From Methanosarcinales archaeon (GTDB lineage: Archaea > Halobacteriota > Methanosarcinia > Methanosarcinales > Methanogasteraceae), in NCBI GenBank assembly GCA_030605805.1, contig JAUWHQ010000022.1:1-11456 (forward strand): a stretch of 11,456 bases of DNA, in the 5' to 3' direction. Made by a program: the position numbers and the translations under genes. Under the pieces are notes generated by a model. The model was not told where the DNA came from. It made no database searches and saw nothing but the letters and a program-made list of their open reading frames with translations. Below, piece after piece: positions 1 through 5,798 of this stretch; position 1 is the first letter of the stretch; every line of letters starts with the position of its first letter.

Positions 1-97
1 GCGGCTAATCATCCCCTCACAGGATATTACTGGTTAAATAAGTGGGGTGGGTTAAAATGTTTGGGGTTTGAGATGTGCCTGTGGAACATAAGTTACA

Positions 98-137
98 GTA
101 TAAAAATAATATTTTTTAGATAGCTAAAACCGCTATC
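98..137 (+). promoter_or_regulatory. AT-rich TATA-like stretch followed by an inverted repeat
   Basis: Bases 98-117 hold an AT-rich block with a TATA-like core (GTATAAAAATAAT). Immediately after it lies a perfect 6-bp inverted repeat, GATAGC (119-124) and GCTATC (132-137), with a 7-base spacer. A start site about 25 bases from the TATA-like core would fall inside the repeat, as for an autoregulatory operator of the PIN locus. This is inference: the repeat is short and the surrounding sequence is AT-rich. Apart from this, bases 1-147 show no gene I can support. Confidence 0.3.
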
Positions 138-147
138 AGTAGAAATT

Positions 148-486
148 ATGCAAAAATGGATGGCGACCTGCGGAATGTGAGTTCTCGGTTCGAGTGTCCT
201 ACTATTTGAGGTGTCGATGATCCCGGATGATCTCAAACGTGTATCGGTTGAGAAATTGATCGCCCGCGTGGCAATTGAAATCAGTCAGGTTACCGATAGC
301 ATCACGAATCTGGCAACGCGGATCATGAATGATTGCGGTATCGGTGCCATGGATGCTATGCATCTTGCAATCGCAATTCGGAGCGGGGCGCAAGTATTCT
401 TAACCACCGACGATGCCATATTATCTCGCGCCGATCGCATATCCACATACAGCATAACCGTTAAAAATCCAACGGAGATGGTATAA
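148..486 (+). pseudogene. PIN-domain ribonuclease (VapC-like toxin) remnant
   Basis: The intact part, from GTG 211 to TAA 484-486, reads as the C-terminal two thirds of a PIN domain. It has a GIGAMDAMHLA segment with an acidic Asp, and FLTTDD just before the end. PIN proteins cleave RNA using a cluster of acidic residues, often as toxins. The same frame carries PIN-like sequence upstream of GTG 211 (VLGSSVLLFEVSM), including the Glu of FEVS. However, a TGA at 178-180 cuts it and no start codon lies between that stop and 211. Upstream of the TGA the frame still looks related (MQKWMATCGM from ATG 148). The N-terminal strand with the first catalytic Asp is absent, and the frame meets TAG at 121. 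A full PIN domain is about 130-150 residues, so this is probably inactive. The gene at 488 follows after one base. Confidence 0.65.
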
Positions 487-487
487 C

Positions 488-709
488 ATGGCTGGAGCGA
501 TATCCATTGAAAAAAGTGCAGAAGTTATGGAAAAGACATTTACGATACTGAAACACGAATTGAATGCAGAAGAGTACCTGATCTATCTTCAGGTAATTAC
601 TCCGAGACTTGGAGATGCGACCAAAGAACTTCGGGAAGGGACCGAGGGAATCAGTCTGCAAGAGGTTTTTGATGGCGCAAAGAGTGTGGAGCGAAGGGTT
701 GGGGGCTGA
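488..709 (+). CDS. Small helical protein paired with the PIN remnant (possible antitoxin)
   Basis: This is an intact 73-residue protein starting at ATG 488, one base after the PIN stop codon. A Shine-Dalgarno-like GGAG sits at 474-477, so the two were probably co-translated. The sequence is charged and predicted mostly helical: an N-terminal helix to about residue 27, a YLIYLQVITPRLGDATKELRE segment, and a C-terminal helix. I see no zinc site, no helix-turn-helix or ribbon-helix-helix, and no membrane segment. Position and size suggest the partner or antitoxin of the PIN protein, but that is inferred from context only. The order toxin then partner is the reverse of the usual VapBC layout. Its last 38 bases overlap the start of the next, interrupted gene. 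Confidence 0.6.
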   Translation: MAGAISIEKSAEVMEKTFTILKHELNAEEYLIYLQVITPRLGDATKELREGTEGISLQEVFDGAKSVERRVGG

Positions 710-941
710 GATCGGTGATGGGGCGTTTGGTAAGTTGGTTGATTTAAAATGAGAGGTTGAGGCAGAATTGCATAGAAAAGAGAACTTTGATACGCTGGTT
801 TCCGACGGTACAGTTTATAATGTCACTATAGTGGATATTGCTTATTATGGAGACGAGGAGAAGCTGCTCTTGACCCGGAACAGGAATTTCAAGGGCAGGA
901 TGGGGCGCAACAACGCGAGAGATCTACATCTCATCCGTTGA
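672..941 (+). pseudogene. Small unknown gene interrupted by an in-frame TGA
   Basis: One frame from ATG 672 to TGA 939-941 reads as a continuous, protein-like sequence of 89 codons, except for a TGA at 750-752 (codon 27). Before the stop it gives MAQRVWSEGLGAEIG and then GAFGKLVDLK. After it come EVEAELHRKENFDTLVSDG, IVDIAYYGDEEKLLLTRN and a basic tail ending LHLIR. An Arg codon (CGA) mutated to TGA would explain the break. Alternatively the downstream part could be made alone from TTG 768, with GAGAGGT upstream at 751-757, giving 57 residues. I do not recognise the family. The frame overlaps the preceding gene by 38 bases, typical of an operon. No function is proposed. Confidence 0.4.
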
Positions 942-962
942 GACCGCGGCGGTGAGCGCGAT

Positions 963-1610
963 TCACCGATCAGCACGAGGTTTGGAAACTTTTCTTACGA
1001 TGATCGCCTCTGCGATCTGGAGATTCTTGTACATGATCATCTCCACATCATGCCGCTCCACGTGCGAAAGCAGATCAGCACCCTCGGCGCGCCATATCCA
1101 TGCGTAAAACCGACTCAAAAAGTTAAAAATGTCGAGCGGACCCTTATCATTCTTCAAATGAAGCAAACTGATCGTGCCGCCAGTTTTAACAGCTCTGAAC
1201 GCTTCTGTAAATGCGATCTCGGGTCCATCGATGGTGTCCATGCCGCAGGTGCAGAATGCCGCGTCGAAGGTCTCATCGCCAAAAGGCAGCAATTGAACCG
1301 TCCCCTGAACCCTGTGAAGATTCTTATGGTTTTTATTTCTGAAACTGTTGATCTTCAATACGTTTCTGGAGATATCGATCCCCACAACCGTCCCGTTCTT
1401 CACCCATTTCGCAAGCAGCCCGGCATTTCTGCCAGTGCCGGTTGTTAGATCGAGCACCAGACCCGAATCGCCAAGATTTGTCGCTTTTATCAGTTTCTTG
1501 CGAGAAAACTGCTTTGAACCGAGCCACAGCACATCATCGAGATCGTACAGCAAAGCAAGACGGTTGTATCGGTCTCTTGTCTTTTTAGTCTCGTCTCTGT
1601 AATCTGACAT
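963..1610 (-). CDS. Class I SAM-dependent methyltransferase (UbiE/MenG-like)
   Basis: This is a 215-residue Rossmann-fold methyltransferase. The SAM-binding motif I is LDLTTGTGR (about 53-61), the acidic residue after strand 2 is Asp79 in VVGIDIS, and the strand 4 region is LLPFGDETFDAAFC (about 107-120). A GGTISLLHLK strand follows. The UbiE/MenG and arsenite methyltransferase superfamily share this layout, and the substrate cannot be read from it. The position that usually carries an acidic residue contacting adenine (GDA-x-x-LPF) reads GTVQLLPF here. I chose ATG 1610 (MSDYRDETKKT) because the N-terminal helix of such enzymes starts this way. A TTG at 1631 would add seven residues and overlap the TFE stop codon as TTGA. 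The gene lies 17 bases after TFE and is probably cotranscribed with it. Confidence 0.82.
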   Translation of the reverse strand: MSDYRDETKKTRDRYNRLALLYDLDDVLWLGSKQFSRKKLIKATNLGDSGLVLDLTTGTGRNAGLLAKWVKNGTVVGIDISRNVLKINSFRNKNHKNLHRVQGTVQLLPFGDETFDAAFCTCGMDTIDGPEIAFTEAFRAVKTGGTISLLHLKNDKGPLDIFNFLSRFYAWIWRAEGADLLSHVERHDVEMIMYKNLQIAEAIIVRKVSKPRADR

Positions 1611-1627
1611 TACCAAAAACCACTTCC

Positions 1628-2158
1628 TCAACTTCTCAAAACAGACTCCATCTCAGAGACCCTTGCAGATAATTTACGCATCAGTTCTTCGTTATCCTGA
1701 TGAAACAGCTCCTCACCGCAGACCTGACAGATGAAATCGGTCTCGCTTGCGGTCTCGAAGAGAAATCTCGCACAATTGTTGTCGCAGACATAGAATGTAT
1801 TATCTGCCTCGAATGCGAGGCGTTCTCTCATATTGCCGAGCAGTTTCTCAAATTCAATGCCCAGACGGTTGTCGATGTTGTCCAGATGGATCGTCCAGTG
1901 GTATGTGAGCCAGCCGGTCTCTGGGTTGCGCTCCCGCCGGTAGCTTGCCATCCTGTTCTCGTACAACTTGAATAACGTCCTCCGGATGTCGTTTATATTT
2001 ATATCGGTCTCTGCTGCGACCTTTTCATCAACGATCTCTCCGGGAGGCATTTTTTTGACGATATCCACGCCATCCGCGCCGATGATTCGTACCAGATACC
2101 GGTTTACAACAGAATCATGCGTATTGATCAATCGACCACCCTTTGTTTTTTTATCCAT
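1628..2158 (-). CDS. tfe: Transcription initiation factor E, alpha subunit (TFE)
   Basis: TFE helps RNA polymerase, TBP and TFB open promoter DNA and stabilises the open complex. This 176-residue protein has the full archaeal layout. An extended winged-helix domain spans about 16-92, with VAAETDININDIRRTLFKLYE as its helix-turn-helix core. A charged helical linker covers about 95-118, and the zinc ribbon uses Cys125, Cys129, Cys144 and Cys147. The segment CARFLFETASETDFICQVCG matches the family. A helical tail follows. ATG 2158 is the start: the nearby upstream ATG is in another frame and meets a stop at once, and a TATA-like element sits about 30 bases upstream. The methyltransferase gene follows closely, and PAN lies upstream on the same strand. 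Confidence 0.95.
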   Translation of the reverse strand: MDKKTKGGRLINTHDSVVNRYLVRIIGADGVDIVKKMPPGEIVDEKVAAETDININDIRRTLFKLYENRMASYRRERNPETGWLTYHWTIHLDNIDNRLGIEFEKLLGNMRERLAFEADNTFYVCDNNCARFLFETASETDFICQVCGEELFHQDNEELMRKLSARVSEMESVLRS

Positions 2159-2181
2159 CCTTGTCCATCTTCCGGAGAGTT

Positions 2182-2194
2182 GTTATATTTATCG
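2182..2194 (-). promoter_or_regulatory. TATA-like box of tfe
   Basis: On the minus strand this reads GATAAATATAAC, close to the archaeal TATA consensus. Its centre is about 30 bases from the tfe start codon, which predicts transcription starting within a few bases of the ATG and so a leaderless or near-leaderless message. The 80-base gap between PAN and tfe also holds two copies of AAGCAGTG (minus strand) with no evident role. No T-rich terminator for PAN is visible, so read-through from PAN remains possible. Confidence 0.5.
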
Positions 2195-2238
2195 TATCAG
2201 ACACTGCTTGGTCCGGCACCACTGCTTGATGCTTAAGG

Positions 2239-3471
2239 TCATGCAAACATGCCTTCAGAGTACATGCCTGGTTTGCTTACCGGAACCAGCGTGTCTTTGA
2301 TCGCATTTTCGAAATCATTGAGATATACCGCATCCTTCTCGCCGCGCACCGCATACATCCCGGCTTCCATTGCAATCGCCTTCAGATCCGCGCCGTTTGC
2401 GCCATCGGTAAGCGATGCAAGATGATCAAAATCGACATCATCGGCAAGTTTCATCTTCGCAGTGTGGATGTGCAGAATCTGTGTACGTGCTTCACGGTTC
2501 GGCATCGGGACATAAATCAACCGATCGAAACGCCCGGGGCGGAGAAGTGCCGGATCGAGAATATCGGGTCGGTTGGTCGCCGCAAGAAGCCGCACCTCCC
2601 CCCTTGGATCAAATCCGTCCATCTCTGCGAGTAATTGCATGAGCGTGCGCTGAACCTCTCTGTCGCCTGAACCGGCATCCGTGAACCGTTTTGCCCCGAT
2701 CGCGTCCAGTTCATCAATAAATATGATCGAAGGCGACTTCTTTCGTGCCATCTCAAAGACATCCCGTACTACGCGGGCACCCTCTCCGATGTATTTCTGC
2801 ACAAATTCGGACCCTACCACGCGGATGAATGCAGCATCGGTCTGTGCAGCAACCGCTTTTGCAAGAAGAGTCTTTCCAGTCCCCGGAGATCCGAATAACA
2901 TCACGCCTTTCGGTGGTTCGATGCCGATACGCTCGAATATCTCCGGTTTGGTGAGTGGGAATTCTACGGCTTCCCTCAGCGATTCTATCTGCTTATCCAG
3001 CCCGCCAATCTGATCATAGCCAATGTCTGGCGATTCGATGACCTCCATGCCACGCACTGCAGGATCCCGGGTCATCGGAACGACGGAAATGATGGAGAGG
3101 TGCTCCTTGTTGAGTGCTACCTGCACGCCAGGCTTGAGATCGTCCTCATTGATGAATTGGGACGTCCCGACGATGAATTCCGGACCCGTGCTTGATCGTA
3201 CAATCGATCTGCCGCCATCGAGAATCTCCACGAGCGTGCCAAGCAATTGCGGCATGGTTTTCAGCTTATCCAGCTCGCTTTTCAGTTTTCTGACCTCGCG
3301 CTCGTATCTGATCCGCTGGTCTTCAGCTTGCTGCTTCTCACCCTCGATTCTCTGATACCGGGTTCTGAGCAGATCGTTCTTCACTTCGAGCTGTTGCATA
3401 CGGTCCATCACATACTTTGAGAACTCAGTTGAATCCATGCCCGTGTCGGAGTCCATTTCTGCATCCACCAT
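2239..3471 (-). CDS. pan: Proteasome-activating nucleotidase (PAN)
   Basis: PAN is the hexameric AAA+ ATPase that unfolds proteins and feeds them into the 20S proteasome. From ATG 3471 the product is 410 residues, normal for the family. It has an N-terminal coiled coil (about 18-72), a Pro in TMPQLLG (74) where PAN has its linker proline, and an OB domain (about 75-133). The AAA+ module includes Walker A GSPGTGKT (194-201), pore loop KYIGEG (226-231), Walker B IIFIDELD (249-256), sensor ATN (298-300) and arginine finger segment RPGRFDR (311-317). The C-terminus ends GMYSEGMFA, so the gate-opening HbYX motif appears as Met-Phe-Ala. The frame runs upstream to 3588, but that extension is hydrophobic, unlike PAN, and overlaps the promoter. 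MBF1 is divergent. Confidence 0.96.
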   Translation of the reverse strand: MVDAEMDSDTGMDSTEFSKYVMDRMQQLEVKNDLLRTRYQRIEGEKQQAEDQRIRYEREVRKLKSELDKLKTMPQLLGTLVEILDGGRSIVRSSTGPEFIVGTSQFINEDDLKPGVQVALNKEHLSIISVVPMTRDPAVRGMEVIESPDIGYDQIGGLDKQIESLREAVEFPLTKPEIFERIGIEPPKGVMLFGSPGTGKTLLAKAVAAQTDAAFIRVVGSEFVQKYIGEGARVVRDVFEMARKKSPSIIFIDELDAIGAKRFTDAGSGDREVQRTLMQLLAEMDGFDPRGEVRLLAATNRPDILDPALLRPGRFDRLIYVPMPNREARTQILHIHTAKMKLADDVDFDHLASLTDGANGADLKAIAMEAGMYAVRGEKDAVYLNDFENAIKDTLVPVSKPGMYSEGMFA

Positions 3472-3495
3472 GATTAAATTATTAAACATTCTGAT

Positions 3496-3509
3496 AGCAC
3501 ATAAATCTT
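3496..3509 (-). promoter_or_regulatory. TATA-like box of pan
   Basis: The minus strand reads AAGATTTATGTGCT. The centre lies about 32 bases upstream of ATG 3471, predicting a transcript with only a few untranslated bases. This supports ATG 3471 over upstream in-frame starts at 3489 and 3588. A second AT-rich stretch (3474-3490) is nearer the start and could also contribute. Confidence 0.45.
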
Positions 3510-3548
3510 TATGGGGCTTGTGTTCTAGACTTGCCCAAGCGAAGACCG

Positions 3549-3570
3549 AACTTAAAAACGATACGGAGGT
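3549..3570 (+). promoter_or_regulatory. TATA-like element and Shine-Dalgarno sequence of mbf1
   Basis: ACTTAAAAAC at 3550-3559 is a plausible TATA-like box about 28 bases upstream of ATG 3583. GGAGGT at 3565-3570 is a good Shine-Dalgarno sequence but sits 12 bases from the ATG, a little long. If transcription starts close to the ATG the GGAGGT would not be in the message, so the two signals cannot both be used in their simplest form. The divergent pan promoter shares this 111-base gap. Confidence 0.35.
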
Positions 3571-3582
3571 TGCTAAACGCGT

Positions 3583-4011
3583 ATGCAATGTGAACTATGC
3601 GGCACGGATATTCATGGAGAACCACGTCGGGTAATCATCGAGGGCACTGAGTTGAGCGTCTGTGGCAGTTGCGCACGGCACGGGCATGAGGTCAAGCAGA
3701 TACCGCCCAGCGTGCAACATACCCCCACGACTACGAGGGTTCCAACGCCTGGCATCTCGTTTCGCGCGCCACCACGGAGGCGCCCTGATATGTTTGACCA
3801 GATGACCGATGAACTGGTAGATGATTATGGCAGGGCGATCAGGCGCGCCCGCGAGGCAAGTGGCATGTCCCACGAAGAGCTGGCACTGAAGATAAAAGAA
3901 AAGGCATCACTACTCAAAAAAATAGAGCGGGAAGCAATCATACCCGAAGATAAGGTTCGTAGGAAGCTTGAACGGACTCTTCAGATCACTCTCACCGAGG
4001 AGCTTGAGTAG
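3583..4011 (+). CDS. mbf1: Archaeal multiprotein bridging factor 1 (MBF1)
   Basis: Archaeal MBF1 is a zinc-ribbon and helix-turn-helix protein. It associates with ribosomes and is counted among transcription co-regulators. This 142-residue protein starts MQCELCG with Cys3 and Cys6, and closes the zinc site with Cys27 and Cys30. A Pro/Thr/Arg-rich linker (about 41-70) follows. A Cro/C1-type helix-turn-helix comes next (about 84-136), with ARREASGMSHEELALKI-like spacing and LLKKIERE as the third and fourth helices. A short acidic tail ends the protein. The order and spacing match the archaeal family well. It is divergent from PAN and convergent with the flavoprotein gene. Confidence 0.92.
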   Translation: MQCELCGTDIHGEPRRVIIEGTELSVCGSCARHGHEVKQIPPSVQHTPTTTRVPTPGISFRAPPRRRPDMFDQMTDELVDDYGRAIRRAREASGMSHEELALKIKEKASLLKKIEREAIIPEDKVRRKLERTLQITLTEELE

Positions 4012-4017
4012 CGTCAC

Positions 4018-4033
4018 TTCCGGCTTTCCGGAA
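4018..4033. terminator. Short hairpin between convergent mbf1 and the flavoprotein gene
   Basis: TTCCGG (4018-4023) and CCGGAA (4028-4033) form a perfect 6-bp stem with a 4-base loop, centred in the 24-base gap between the two convergent stop codons. It could slow transcription from either side. There is no clear T tract on either strand, so calling it a terminator is tentative. Confidence 0.35.
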
Positions 4034-4035
4034 AT

Positions 4036-4758
4036 TCAGGCAGAGATCAGGTCAGATACGGCAGAAAGTACAGCGCCCGGGTGTCTCAGCACTGTGATCC
4101 CTTCCATCTCACCAAGTTGCATGGTATTTCTCATATCCACGTCGCGCACCTTGATTTCAGCATAACCGCCCCGGATTGCACCGTGCGGACACGCTGCGAC
4201 ACATTCTCCGCAGCCGGTGCATCGCAGCAGGTCGATCTGGGTCTCGATTGCGTGCTCTGGGCACTGCTCTGCGGGCATACAGATGGGGCAGGTGTGTTGA
4301 GCGCATATCTCGCGGTCGATGGTATACGGCATCCTCGATAAAATCCTGCCCTCGATGTCTACCGGCACTATGTAAACCGGGATGCCGCCTTTCACTGCCT
4401 GTGAGACCGCGTTTGTCGGCAGCGAGTCTGCTATGCCGTGCACGATCTTTGCAACGGTGTTCGAGGTTGCCGGCATCACAAAAAGGGCGTCGTACTTATT
4501 CAGAAGAAACCTGCCGACCTTGGGTGAACTCCGACCCTGCTCGCTCTCCAGAAAGATCTCTTCGAGATATTCCCCATTTGCGATTGTTTTTAGTTCATCG
4601 AAGAGTCCGTACATCCGCAAAACCTCTTCTGCGGACTGTGATGCGAAGATGGTGATTCTGATCTGCGGATTATCTTTCTTTAGTTTCTTGAATGCGTCGT
4701 AACTCTCTGACAGATGGTGCCCCGCGCCTGTGATCGCCCATGCAAGATTCAGGTGCAT
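4036..4758 (-). CDS. Iron-sulfur archaeoflavoprotein, MJ0208/DmrX type
   Basis: This 240-residue protein joins an FMN-binding flavoprotein fold to a C-terminal ferredoxin module. It starts LAWAITGAGHHLSES, the signature start of the MJ0208 archaeoflavoprotein family, and has PATSNTVAKIVHGIADSLP (96-114) for flavin binding. Cys180, Cys183, Cys186 and Cys190 followed by Pro form a classical 4Fe-4S site. Cys152, Cys157, Cys160 and Cys166 could hold a second. A Methanosarcina member (DmrX) reduces dihydromethanopterin, and the related AfpA takes electrons from ferredoxin. A role in reducing a pterin or another acceptor from ferredoxin is therefore likely, but the substrate is not proven. I chose ATG 4758 because the TATA-like box at 4793-4799 is too close to serve an ATG at 4782, and relatives start near LAWAITGAG. 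Confidence 0.86.
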   Translation of the reverse strand: MHLNLAWAITGAGHHLSESYDAFKKLKKDNPQIRITIFASQSAEEVLRMYGLFDELKTIANGEYLEEIFLESEQGRSSPKVGRFLLNKYDALFVMPATSNTVAKIVHGIADSLPTNAVSQAVKGGIPVYIVPVDIEGRILSRMPYTIDREICAQHTCPICMPAEQCPEHAIETQIDLLRCTGCGECVAACPHGAIRGGYAEIKVRDVDMRNTMQLGEMEGITVLRHPGAVLSAVSDLISA

Positions 4759-4791
4759 GATGGTGGTTGTGCTGTGCGGCATTTAACGGTT

Positions 4792-4800
4792 GTTATATGA
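4792..4800 (-). promoter_or_regulatory. TATA-like box of the archaeoflavoprotein gene
   Basis: The minus strand reads TCATATAAC. Transcription starting about 26 bases downstream, near 4770, would leave about 11 untranslated bases before ATG 4758. It would exclude the in-frame ATG at 4782, which is only about 14 bases from the box. A separate TATA-like sequence for the plus-strand acylphosphatase gene may be GATATGTTTTT (4821-4831). Confidence 0.45.
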
Positions 4801-4863
4801 ATGCCATTGAACCTGTTCCGGATATGTTTTTGTCTGATGGGGTGGTAAAAACACGTGCTAAAC

Positions 4864-4870
4864 GAGGTGA
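4864..4870 (+). promoter_or_regulatory. Ribosome binding site deciding the acyP start
   Basis: GAGGTGA lies five bases before ATG 4876 and matches the 16S rRNA tail well. It favours this ATG over the in-frame GTG at 4855, which would add seven residues not expected in acylphosphatases. Confidence 0.65.
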
Positions 4871-4875
4871 TTCGC

Positions 4876-5163
4876 ATGAGGACCATTCACATCGTCGTAA
4901 CAGGCATGGTACAGGGCGTAGGGTTCCGTTACTTCACTGTGAGACGTGCCCGGAATCTCGGTCTCTGTGGCTGGGTGCGGAACCTGCCAGACGGACGGGG
5001 CGAAGCAGCGGTGCAGGGTCCTGACGAGAGCGTCGAGACGCTGATCGATCTGCTGCGAACCGGTCCTGCTGCATCCGAGGTCACGGATCTGAAGATCGAG
5101 GAAATTGAAGAGACCAGGGAGATAGGGCAAGAAGCGTTTTCCGGGTTTGATCTGAGGTTTTAA
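4876..5163 (+). CDS. acyP: Acylphosphatase
   Basis: Acylphosphatase hydrolyses acyl phosphates such as carbamoyl phosphate and acetyl phosphate in the cytoplasm. The 95-residue product has the normal length. Both signatures are present: VTGMVQGVGFRYF, with the phosphate-binding loop and catalytic Arg18, and GWVRNLPDGRGE, with catalytic Asn36. One Cys (31) precedes the second signature. The TAA stop codon (5161-5163) directly abuts the ATG of the next gene, so the two are a translationally linked pair. Nothing in the sequence shows why an acylphosphatase should pair with a CobD-like fragment. Confidence 0.95.
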   Translation: MRTIHIVVTGMVQGVGFRYFTVRRARNLGLCGWVRNLPDGRGEAAVQGPDESVETLIDLLRTGPAASEVTDLKIEEIEETREIGQEAFSGFDLRF

Positions 5164-5751
5164 ATGTCGAGCGATTCGGTTGATGATTTGATTGAAAAAC
5201 TGGAGAGTATACGTGGATTTAAGATCATTGCGAGCGAGCCGCAGCACGTTCTGGTGGATATCCGGGATTTTGGAATGGACGCCCCGGAACTGATAGCCCG
5301 CCTTTCTGAACACGGAATCCGGGTGCATGAGTGCGGAAGCGATTGCATCCGGATCGATGCGGACGCAATTGACCGAAAGCTGATCGATGTGATCGCCAGT
5401 TCGATCAGGGCGTGGGGGCGTGATCTTGCCAGAAGAAACATTGATGATGTGCTGAAAGGAGGAATGTGTGTGGGCAGAAGAGATTGTGAATATTATCCGT
5501 GCCATTTCGAGGGGCAGGACTGTACGTTCTGTTTCTGCCCGTTTTATCCGTGCGATGATGCGCGCACAGGCGGCAGATATGTCGAGAGTTCAACCGGCGG
5601 CATGGTCTGGAGTTGCGTGGACTGCACGATCATCCACGAACCCGATGTCGCGCAGGAGATACTTGATGGGTTGATGGCGCTTGAACCAGGTGGTGATGTG
5701 CGGACAGTGTTTCAAAAGACGGTCGCAAGACGCCTGTCAGGCACTGCATAG
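5164..5751 (+). CDS. Stand-alone CobD C-terminal half: aminotransferase small subdomain plus Cys-rich domain
   Basis: This 195-residue protein has two parts. Residues about 8-82 read like the C-terminal small subdomain of a HisC/CobD-type aminotransferase: LIEKLESIRGFK, HVLVDIRDFGMDAPELIARL, GIRVHECGSDCIRID. Residues about 100-160 form the Cys-rich small domain (Pfam zf-like, PF04071): CEYYPCHFEGQDCTFCFCPF with Cys108, 113, 120, 123, 125 and 130, then WSCVDCTIIHEP with Cys151 and Cys154. In Methanosarcina the CobD protein (L-threonine-O-3-phosphate decarboxylase for cobamide synthesis) carries such a metal-binding C-terminal extension, linked with threonine kinase activity. The PLP-binding large domain with its Lys is absent here, so decarboxylation is ruled out. 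A GAGG at 5154-5157 precedes the ATG by six bases. The role, possibly threonine phosphorylation or metal binding, is inferred. Confidence 0.75.
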   Translation: MSSDSVDDLIEKLESIRGFKIIASEPQHVLVDIRDFGMDAPELIARLSEHGIRVHECGSDCIRIDADAIDRKLIDVIASSIRAWGRDLARRNIDDVLKGGMCVGRRDCEYYPCHFEGQDCTFCFCPFYPCDDARTGGRYVESSTGGMVWSCVDCTIIHEPDVAQEILDGLMALEPGGDVRTVFQKTVARRLSGTA

Positions 5752-5762
5752 GTCTGGCAAGG

Positions 5763-5772
5763 TAAGTATATC
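5763..5772 (+). promoter_or_regulatory. TATA-like box of nth
   Basis: TAAGTATATC is centred about 31 bases before ATG 5799, placing the predicted transcript start within a few bases of the ATG. A GGAGGT at 5774-5779 is about 20 bases from the ATG. That is too far for a normal ribosome binding site, which supports a leaderless message. Confidence 0.4.
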
Positions 5773-5798
5773 CGGAGGTTCATACAACAGTACCGGTC

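Noticed and set aside
1..37. Tail of an upstream gene ending at TAA 35-37
   Set aside because: Eleven codons are too few to support a coding call.
178..752. TGA at 178 and 750 as a recoded sense codon (selenocysteine or reassigned TGA)
   Set aside because: PAN, TFE, endonuclease III, the giant surface protein and the PGF-CTERM protein all end at TGA at the expected family lengths or at coupled starts, so TGA is a normal stop here. Mutation or sequencing error is simpler.
1050..1448. Plus-strand frame opposite the methyltransferase
   Set aside because: The minus-strand frame has clear SAM-binding motifs, while the plus-strand reading has none.
3472..3588. N-terminal extension of PAN to 3588
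   Set aside because: It would add 39 residues with a hydrophobic, signal-like character unknown in PAN and would span the divergent promoter.
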